NCBI RefSeq assembly: GCF_018332715.1
Contig: NZ_BOQP01000007.1
Location: 124,001 to 188,000, forward strand
Source: Winogradskya consettensis
GTDB taxonomy: Bacteria > Actinomycetota > Actinomycetes > Mycobacteriales > Micromonosporaceae
DNA: 64,000 nt
Direction of reading: 5' to 3'
Shown here: positions 51,872 through 60,500 of the stretch, in pieces
How positions within the stretch are numbered: the first letter of the stretch is position 1
Layout of the letters: each line of letters starts with the position of its first letter
Position numbers and translations under genes: made by a program
Notes under the pieces: generated by a model
The model's input: the letters and a program-made list of their open reading frames with translations, nothing else
Database searches by the model: none
What the model was told of the DNA's origin: nothing

Positions 51872-52915
51872 TCAGGTGACGGGCGGGAAAGGGTCACCCG
51901 CGGGTGGGGTGAAGAAGTAGCCTCCACCGAACGGCAGCAGGTATTTCTCCATGGCTTCGCCGGCCAGACGGTGCTGGGTTGCGGCGAACCCCTTCTCCGG
52001 GTCCCGCTGGTAGCAGACGAAGATCTGACCGGCGTCGCCAGTGCCGGGCGGGCCGCCGCCGGTGTAGGACCAGCCTCGCCGCAGGATGCGATTCGCCTGC
52101 GAGTCGGCGGTACGCGGGTTGGCGCGGCGGATGTGGGCGTCCAGGGCGATCGTCACGCCATCGGGGTCGGCGGTGTAGTCGGGTGTGTCCTGCTCCCGCT
52201 CCCCGCCGAGGGGCGCGCCGTTGTCCCGGTGCCGGCCGATGATCCGTTCCTGCGCGGCGACCGGCTCGGACTCCCAGCTCGGCATGGCCATACCGATCAG
52301 ACGGACAACCTGGTAGGTGCCGCCGCCGGGCTCCCAGATCAGGTCGTCCATGAGTTCCCGGTCGGCGGGGTCGGGGTTGCCCGCCCCCTCCCGGAACCCG
52401 AAATGGTTACGGGCGGTGGCCGCGTGCCGGCCGGCGATCCGCCATCGGACGGTGAGGCCCGCAACCCCCGCGGGCGTGGTGATCGGGTTCTCCGACTGGA
52501 TCTGGACCAGCAGGTCGCCGTGAGACCAGGCCTGGTCGAGGACGTCCGCGGTGAACGCCGGCATCGAGGTGAGCAGTGGTGGGTGTGGCAGTCCGAACCG
52601 TGTGCCGAACAGGGAGAGTCCCCAGCTGACGGTGACCGTGTGACCGCGCTGCGGGGCCGTGACGGCGCGCAGGACCGCCGTCAGGCCGTCCCTGCCGGTG
52701 ACGGTGACGTCATAGGCGGTCAGCAATGTGTACGCCAGCGGCGGTGACACGATGCCGGGCTGGTGCGTCGCAGTACCCGCACGGGGTTCCACCGCCGGAG
52801 AGCCTCCGGTCACCGGGCCACCACCGGACGCCGAGTGGCCGCAGCCGGTCGCCAGACCCACGCCGCCGGAGGTCGCCGCCAGCAGCAGCGACCTCCGGCC
52901 CACCGAAGCTGTCAT
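51872..52915 (-). CDS. DyP-type peroxidase, exported, with altered GXXDG motif
   Basis: The 347-residue product has a Tat signal (GRRSLLLAA) and a lipobox-like LATGCG. It has the DyP fold landmarks AHIRRANPR (proximal haem His), RILRRGWSY, IFVCYQRDPEKGF and GGGYFF. The distal motif reads GFREGAGNP instead of the usual GFxDG: Glu176 replaces the catalytic Asp. Family members oxidise dyes or phenolics with peroxide; this variant may have altered activity. It overlaps the S8 protease gene by one base (TGATG). Confidence 0.85.
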   Translation of the reverse strand: MTASVGRRSLLLAATSGGVGLATGCGHSASGGGPVTGGSPAVEPRAGTATHQPGIVSPPLAYTLLTAYDVTVTGRDGLTAVLRAVTAPQRGHTVTVSWGLSLFGTRFGLPHPPLLTSMPAFTADVLDQAWSHGDLLVQIQSENPITTPAGVAGLTVRWRIAGRHAATARNHFGFREGAGNPDPADRELMDDLIWEPGGGTYQVVRLIGMAMPSWESEPVAAQERIIGRHRDNGAPLGGEREQDTPDYTADPDGVTIALDAHIRRANPRTADSQANRILRRGWSYTGGGPPGTGDAGQIFVCYQRDPEKGFAATQHRLAGEAMEKYLLPFGGGYFFTPPAGDPFPPVT

Positions 52916-54159
52916 CAGTGGGAGGCGAACGGCTCGGCAGGTGCCGGGTACAGGTCCGGCCCCGTATAGAGCAGCCGGTTGGGCGAGGTGTCGGTGCTCG
53001 CGAGCTTGAGCGCCCCGACCGTCGCCGACCCGACCACGGTCTGGGTCACCTGGGCGGGTGTCGCGGCCGGGTTCTCGCCGAGCACCAGCGCGGCGACCCC
53101 CGCCACGTGTGGAGATGCCATCGAGGTGCCGCGCAGCACCCGGCTGGCGCTGTCGGTCACATTGCTGGCCGAGCGAATGTTCTCGCCGGGCGCGAACACG
53201 TCGACGCACGTGCCGTAGTTGGATCCGGGGTCGGTGCCACCCCAGTTGCGGGCCCGCTCGTCGAGGCCGTTGCTGGCCCCGACCGTGATGGCGGCCGGGG
53301 CGGATGCCGGGCTGTAGTTGCACGCGTCGCGGTCGTTGTTGCCGCCTGCCACCACATAGGTGATACCGGAGGCGATCGACGCGGTTACGGCGTCGTTCAA
53401 TACCGGCGAGATGGTGCTGCCGAGGCTCATGTTCGCCACGGCAGGTTTCCTCGCGTTCTGCGTGACCCAGTCGATGCCGGCCAGGATGTTGCTCATCGGG
53501 CCCGGCCCCTCGCAGCTCAGTACACGCACCGACACGAGGCTGACGGCGGGGGCGATGCCGTAGGTGGCGCCGCCGACAGTGCCGGCCACGTGCGTACCGT
53601 GGCCGTCGGTGTTGCAGTCCTGGCCGTTCCAGCCGTCGTTGTAGGCGTCGAAACCGACGGTGGCTCGGCCGCCGAACTCCCGGTGGGTGGTCCGGATGCC
53701 CGAGTCGAGGATGTACGCCGTCACGCCGGCGCCCGCCGTCGTGGGATAGGTGTACTCGTCGTCGAGCACCGCTGTGCGCTGGTCGACCCGGTCGAGGTTC
53801 CAGAGCGGGTACGGGCGGGTGCCCACGGGCCATACCAGGGTGTCCGCCTCGACACGCGCGACGCGGGGGTCGGCGGCGAGGCGGCGGGCCTCGGCCGCGG
53901 TGGCGGTGACCGAGAAACCGTTCAAGGCCTTCCGGTACGTGTGCCGCACCGTGCCGCCGTACTGGGCGGCCAGTCCCGACGATGACAGCGACGTCGTCGT
54001 CTTGAGGGACACGATGTAGCTGCCTTGGACCACCTCTGCTCCCGGCGGCACCGCCACCGGGCCTTGCGGTGGCGCGGCGGCCGCCGGGCCGCCGAACGCC
54101 ATCGGTGCCGCGACGGCCACCGCCGCCAGCGGGACCACCCATCGGCCGAACACCTTCAT
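52915..54159 (-). CDS. Secreted S8 subtilisin-like serine protease
   Basis: The 414-residue product has a Sec signal, an I9 propeptide (about 45-105) and a subtilase domain with Asp in AYILDSGIR, His in DGHGTHVAG and Ser in GTSMASPHVAG. It has no C-terminal TM helix, so it is not a mycosin. It is probably released and self-activated by propeptide removal. GGGGGAGGAA precedes the ATG. It lies 31 bp behind the small gene that follows the HINT-Rhs toxin and overlaps the DyP gene. Confidence 0.95.
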   Translation of the reverse strand: MKVFGRWVVPLAAVAVAAPMAFGGPAAAAPPQGPVAVPPGAEVVQGSYIVSLKTTTSLSSSGLAAQYGGTVRHTYRKALNGFSVTATAAEARRLAADPRVARVEADTLVWPVGTRPYPLWNLDRVDQRTAVLDDEYTYPTTAGAGVTAYILDSGIRTTHREFGGRATVGFDAYNDGWNGQDCNTDGHGTHVAGTVGGATYGIAPAVSLVSVRVLSCEGPGPMSNILAGIDWVTQNARKPAVANMSLGSTISPVLNDAVTASIASGITYVVAGGNNDRDACNYSPASAPAAITVGASNGLDERARNWGGTDPGSNYGTCVDVFAPGENIRSASNVTDSASRVLRGTSMASPHVAGVAALVLGENPAATPAQVTQTVVGSATVGALKLASTDTSPNRLLYTGPDLYPAPAEPFASH

Positions 54160-54190
54160 CGCTGTTCCTCCCCCGTGATGTCGTGCCGCC

Positions 54191-54574
54191 CTACAGCGGC
54201 GGCACCAGGATTTCGACGGTCTTCGGGTACGCCGCGTCGTCCACGACGACCCGCACGTGGCACGGGCCGTCGTCGAGCCCCACCACGATGGCGTTCTCGG
54301 CGCCGACGTCGCGGACCCGCAGCCGCCCGTAGCTGAGGTTGATCTCGCCCTCGAACACGGTCACCGGCAGCGTGGTCTCCCCGTCGGATCCGATGACCGA
54401 TGCGGCGACCAAACCGTCGGCGTCGCTCTGAACCTTGACGAGCAGCACATCCCCGGTGGCGGTCACCGGCGCTTCACCGACGTCGAGCATGCCCTCGAAC
54501 GCGGTGTCGGCGTCCTCCACGATGAGCAGCCCGTTCGATGCCAGGATCTGCATCGAAGCCATCAAATCTCTCAT
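54191..54574 (-). CDS. Small acidic protein, candidate immunity for the HINT-Rhs toxin
   Basis: The 127-residue soluble, acidic, beta-rich protein (VTATGDVLLVKVQSDADG; LRVRDVGAENAIVVGLDDG) has no signal peptide. I do not recognise a family. It starts only 3 bp after the Rhs stop, so it is almost certainly co-translated with the toxin. Small size, acidity and position fit an immunity protein binding a basic nuclease; this is inference. Confidence 0.65.
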   Translation of the reverse strand: MRDLMASMQILASNGLLIVEDADTAFEGMLDVGEAPVTATGDVLLVKVQSDADGLVAASVIGSDGETTLPVTVFEGEINLSYGRLRVRDVGAENAIVVGLDDGPCHVRVVVDDAAYPKTVEILVPPL

Positions 54575-54577
54575 GTC

Positions 54578-57500
54578 TCACCTCAACGGAACGATCAGGC
54601 CGGACGGACGCATGACCAGCGGAACCCCGGTGTTCGCGGGCAGGTGGCCGACCAGTCCGCCCTGGCGGCTGGAGCAGGCGGCACAGTGCGGGTAGAGCCG
54701 CTGCGGCGTGCCGCGCAGGATGAACTTGGAGACCGGCTGGTGGTCCAGGATCCAGGTGTCCCACTGGCCGCCCGCGGACGACGTGCCGCAGCTGTGGCAC
54801 CCGAAATAGTCACCGATCCGTTGGACCTGCGCGCGTTCGGAGGCGTTGAAGTTGCGCGACTGGTTCCGGGCGGGGATGGATTCTACCGCGTACGGCCCCG
54901 GCTGGAAGAGGTCGCACACCGGGGTGACGTACGGGACGCTGCTGTTGTGGACCAGCAGGTCCTGACCACCGGCCCGCACGAAATACGTGTGCAGCCCGTC
55001 GACCGTGAGGTTGTGCACCCGCTGGACGGCGTTGCGATGTCCGACGGCCGTGATCTGGACCCAGGAGCCCGATCCCGTCCGCAGCAGGTCGCCGGTCTTC
55101 AGATCGCTCGCAGTTTTCCACTCACCGACCGGCTCGGCGGGCCCGGGCTCAGCGACCCAGAACGGGTGGCCGTCGGTGGCGGTGACGCTACCGCCGCCGT
55201 CGACGGTAATGTCGACCAGCTTCTTGTCGCCCTCACCGGTGATCAGCCCGGCGACCGGGCGGCTTTCGACGGTGCCCGTCTCGGTGTTGCCGGCGCGTAC
55301 GAGGTCGCCGATCTTCACGTCGGCGATCCGCTTGTGCGACCCGCCGTCCATGGCGATCTCGGTGTCCGGCGTGAAGCTGTTCGGACCGCCGCAGCCCGAC
55401 GCCGGGTTGGACGAGGTCGGTTTGGTGCCCTCTGGGTCACGCAACGCAGTCGGCTGGTTGAACACGTACGCGTACGGGTTCGCATCCCCCGAGTTGACGC
55501 CCAGCGGGTCCTCGCTGATGAACCGCTGGAGTACGGGGCTGTAGTAGCGGGCCCGGTAGTAGAGCAGCCCGCTCCCGTCGTCCTCGCGTCCGGTGAACTT
55601 GTAGGGGTTGGGGTTCGTGTCGTCGCCGGTCGCGGTGACGTTGCCGAACGGGCCGTAGGTGTAGGCGGCGCCGGCGCCGGCCGTGTCGACCAGGCCCAGG
55701 GTGCTGCCGACGGCGTCGGTCAGGTAGCGCCGGGTGACCCCGCCGGATTCGCGCAACTGCCAGTTGTCGACGCCGGCGTTGGTCATCGTGGCGGTGACCG
55801 CGCCGCCCGCCTTCTCCTGTACCGGGTTGGCGCCGTCGTAGAGATAGCCGGTGGTGACGCCGCCGGCCGTGCGCTGGGTGCGCCGGCCGTCGGCGGAGTA
55901 GCCGAACGTCGCGGAGTATCCGCTGCGGGATATCCCGGTCAGCTCGCCGCGGGAGTTCCACGTGTAGGTGTTGGTGCCGTCCGAGGTGAGGTTGCCGTCG
56001 TCGTCCCAGTCGACGTCCTGCCCGGCCACCGTCTCGATCCGGTTGGCCGCGTCGTAGGTGGCGGGGCCGAACGCGGCGGGCAGGTCGGTGCGTGAATAGG
56101 TGCCCGTGGTGCGGATGGGCAGGCCGCTCAGGTCGTAGGTGTAGGTGAGGTCGCCGAGCGTCGTGCTGCCCGTCTTGTAGGTGATGGTGGCGACCTGACC
56201 GGCGTCGGTGTAGCCGTAGGTCTGGCCCACCCCGGTGCCCGGGGCGCCGGAGCGCTGGGGCCGTCCGGCCGCGTCGGGCGTGATCGTGCTGACGGCGGTG
56301 CCGCCCTGCTGGATCTCGGTGAGCACGCCGGCCGCGTCGTAGACGTGTCTGGTCGGGGTACGCCCTGCCAGGGTCATCGTCCGGTCGCGGGTGGTGGTGC
56401 CGAACGCGTACGCGACCGTGCCCTGCGGTGACACGTCCGAGACGACCCGGTCGAAGCTGTCGTAGTCCAGCGTCGACACGCCCGCCACCGAGTCCTCGGT
56501 GCGCCGCAGCCGGTCCCCGAGGTCGTACGTGTAGGAGATCGTGCTCTCGGTGCCGACCCTGGTCGCGTACCGCCGGTCCAGCTCGTCGTAGTCGTTCTCG
56601 GTGACGATCCCGCTGCGGCTCGTCTCCTTCTTCAGGTTGCCGTTCTCGTCGTACTCGAAGGTCTCGGCCTTGCCGGCCGGGTCGGTGATCTTCTCGACGA
56701 GGTCCATGACGGTGTAGTCGTTGACCGTCCTGCCGCCGCGCGGGTCGATGACCTCGTGCACGAAGCCGTTCGCGTTGTAGGTGAACGCGGTGGTCCGCCC
56801 GAGCGGGTCGGTCACGGATCCGACCTGCCCGCTGGGGTCCCAGACGGTGTCGGTGACGGCGCCGCGGCCGTCGGCGTCGTAGACCGCGCGCCCGATCGGG
56901 TCGTACCCGCTGCGGGTGATCCGGCCGGCCGGGTCGGTGACCTTCACCGGGTCGGCACCTGCGTACTCGGTGACGGTGGTCTTGGTCGCCGGGTCGGTTA
57001 CCGAGGTGACCAGGCCGTTCGCGTCGACGACCTGGACCGTCTTGCGGTTCGCGGGGTCGGTGATGCTCTTGATCGCGCCCCGGGTGTCGAGCTCGTAGAT
57101 CGTGGCCTTGCCGTAGACGTCGGTGTATTTCGTGAGCTCGCCGTGCGGGCCGGTGCGGTCCCAGATCTCGGAGCGCGCCTGGGTGGTGCCGTCCAGGTAG
57201 GTCGCCTGTTTGATCTGGCCGAGGGCGTCGTACGTGTACGCGGTCCGGCGGTCGAGTGCGTCGATGCGCGCCTTCGCCCGTACGCCGGAGTCGTCGTACT
57301 CGGTCCGGGTGGTCTGTGCCTTGTCGGTGCCGAAAGCCTTGGTGTCGGTGAGGACGGAGCCCTTGGCGTTGAAGGTGAGTTGCCGGACGTGGCCGCGAGC
57401 GTCGGTCATCTTGGTCTCGGTGATGACGTCGTTGGCCGTCACGTACGCGAACGTGGTGATACCGCCGTCGGCCGCCTTCTGCGACTTCACCCGTCCGGCG

Positions 57501-60500
57501 TCGTCGTACTCGTTGACGAGATAGGTCGTACGCCGCGGATCGGTGATGCTCTTGAGCCGGCCGGCGGTGTCCCAGGCGTACTCGGTGAGGCCGCCCGCCG
57601 TGTCGGTCACCGTCCTGAGGTGGCCGGTGGTGTCGTAGGTGTAGGCGACCTTGCGCCCGCTGTTGTCCTCGACCGCGCTGATCCGCGGCGGGTTGCCGGC
57701 GTCGTAGCTCAGCTTGACCCAGCGGCCGTTCGGCGAGGTGATCTGGGTGATCGCGCCGTTGAGCCGGACCTTGCCGTCGGTGCCCGGGGCCGCGGTGGCA
57801 CGGGTGATGGTGGTGGTGTTGCCGAACTTGTCGCGGATCTGCTGGACCGGCGCTTCGTCGCCGAGCACCATCACGGTGCCGTCGCGCATCTTCACGTCCC
57901 AGCCGTCACCGTTCCATGCCACGGTCGAGCCGTCGTACGCGGTGGGTGTCGGGTCGGCCGCGAAGATCGCACCGGCGTAGTCCTTGCCGGGCGAGGTGCG
58001 GCGGTAGTGGATCTTCGAGCCGTCCGGCTGGATCAGGTCGAACTGCTGGAAGTCGAAGCTGCCGATCACGCCCGGCGACCAGGGGAAGATCCCGTAGTCG
58101 AAGTTCATGCCGATGCCGAACGCCCGGGTGTCGGTGTCGCCCTGCTGATAGGTCCGTTTGATCTGGATCGGCATGACGTCCGGGACGGTCAGGTCCACGG
58201 ACTCGTCGACGAGCAGGCCGGTGGCCGGGTCGACGGGGTCGGCGATGCGGCTGCCGTTGGCGACCGGCGCCTTCAGCGGCGGGTTCATGCCGGGTACGGC
58301 GGTCATCGCGCCGGTGAGACGGTAGAACCGCACGTCGGCGTCCGGGACGATCTGCTTCCCGTCGGCCGAGACCTTGCCCATGCCGTACAGGTGCCAGCCC
58401 CTGCCGTCCGGGTCGTAGTTCCAGAACTGCGTCCGGGTGCCGGGGGCTTCCCTGGTGTAGTTCGGGTAGATGATCGTGGCGCCCTGCGGGAAGAGCACCG
58501 CACCGCCGGGCTGCACGGTGAAGTAGACCGGCACCTTCGTCGGGGGCAGCGGGAACGGCGGCCGGTCGATCGGGATCGGCGTGAGGTTCAGCTCGGTGAC
58601 GACCTTGCCGTTCGCGTCGCGGATCACCGTGCCCTTCGGGATGCGTACCTCGAGACCGGGGATCGCCTTGGTGGTGAGGACCGTTTCCTTCGTGGTGGGG
58701 CTGCGGACCGTGACCGTGCCTGCCGGGTCGAGCTCCGGCAGGAACACCGTGTAGGGCAGCACCATCACCTGGCCGCGGTTCACGTCTACACCGATGTCGA
58801 AGGCGCCGTACCTGCCCGCCGTGCCGCCGTCGATCCGCAGTGACCGGTGCCCGGCCGGCACGCCGGACAGGGCGAACCGGCCCTGCGCATCGGTGACGCC
58901 CCGACTGGCACCTGTGGAGACCGCAACCTTCGCCAACGGCTTACCGGCCGTGTCGAACACCTTGCCGACGACGCCGGTCACGCCGACCGGGAACTGCAGG
59001 GCACGGTCGCGGACCGCACCAGGTCCCTCGTCGGTGGTCCAGCCGGCGCCGCTGAGGTTGCGGGCGTCAGGCATCCATCCGGTGCCCTGCTGACAGGCGT
59101 TCGCCTGCGGCACGACCTCGGGGACGGGCTGGGGGTCGGTGTCCGGTGCCCGCGACGTGGGGGCGTACTTCATCTCGGGGTCGGTGTCGCAGACCGGTGT
59201 GCGCGGACCGGCCGGCTCATCGAGCTCGTCGGCCTGCTTCGACGCCTTCCCGGCGACGGTCGGCGTGGTGCGGTTCAGGATCCGCACATCGACCTCGCCG
59301 GTGGCTCCCTGCGGCGGGTCGAGTACCAGCGTGTGCGTACCGGTCGTGGTCAGCGTCGGCAGGATGTCGCGGATGCGGGTCGGGTACCAGTGGTTGGCGA
59401 GCACCCGGCCGTCGGGCCCGATCAGTGTGTAGTAGAAGGCGGTGCCGCTGGTGAGTGCCAGCCGGTCCATCATCACGTCGAGCCGCGCGTTGGCGACGCC
59501 GGCGAACGTCAGCCGGGCGTTCTGCGCCGGACGGGTGAACGCGATCGTCTTCGTCGCGCCGTCGATCGGGAACTCGCCCGCGTCGTACTCGGTGTTGAGG
59601 TAGAGCGTGAGGTTGCCGGTGTCGCGGTTGGGCGTGGTCAGCTCGATGCGGTGCTCACCGGCCACGGTGAGCGCGGGGATGTCGTACCCCCACAGCGTGT
59701 CCATGATGTAGCTGGCGAACAGCGTGCCATCGGGCTTGTAGACCCGCGCGGTGAGGTTGGGCATCGTCGACGTGGTGCCGAGGCTCAGCCGCTGGCCGAC
59801 CGCGCCGGTGAACTTGAGGACGACCTTCTGACCGGGCAGGGTGATGTTCGCCGGGAGTGCCTTGTCGAAGGCGACCGGGCCCAGGTCGACGGGCTCGGCG
59901 GCATAGATGTTGATCTTGCCGGTGCCGGCGCCCTCCGGGTCGACCTGCAGGCGGTAGCGGCCGGTGTCGGGCAGGGACGCCACGTCGAAGTAGCGTCCCG
60001 AACCGAGGCTGACCTGGTTGCCGTTGGGGCGGTAGAGCCGCAGCGTCACCGAGCCGGGGATCGAGTTGTCGATCGAGCCCATGGTGATCGGGCGACCGGC
60101 TACGCCGTCGAAGTCGAAGTACGCGTCGCGGCCGGCCCGGTCGACGGTGATGGTCTTACGGCTGTTCACCGCGAGCAGCCCACCCTCGAGTGCGGTGGAC
60201 AGCCACGCCTTCACCGTGCCGACCGACTGCCAGCCGGTGATCAACAGGTAGTGGGTGCCGGTCTTGCGCAGCGTCGGCAGGTTACGAGCCTCGGCGTAGC
60301 CGTTGCTGAGCAGTTCGCGCTGGACCTCGTCGGGCTCGACCAGCAGTGCGCCGGGGTACGCCGGGCGGTCGTTCTGCTGAAGCAGGTTCTCCGAGTAGCC
60401 GAGCTGGAGGTTCTGCCCGGTGGTGCCCGCGAACGGCAGCCGGACGGACTGCCCGGGCCGCTCGATGCGCATGCTCGCCTCGGCACCGTTGACGCCCAGG

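Noticed and set aside
52915..54159. S8 protease as a type VII mycosin
   Set aside because: It has an I9 propeptide and lacks the C-terminal TM helix of mycosins, and no ecc genes adjoin it.
44913..58000. Repeat-rich DNA considered as a CRISPR array
   Set aside because: The periodicity comes from degenerate protein-coding YD repeats; there are no constant repeats with unique spacers and no cas genes.
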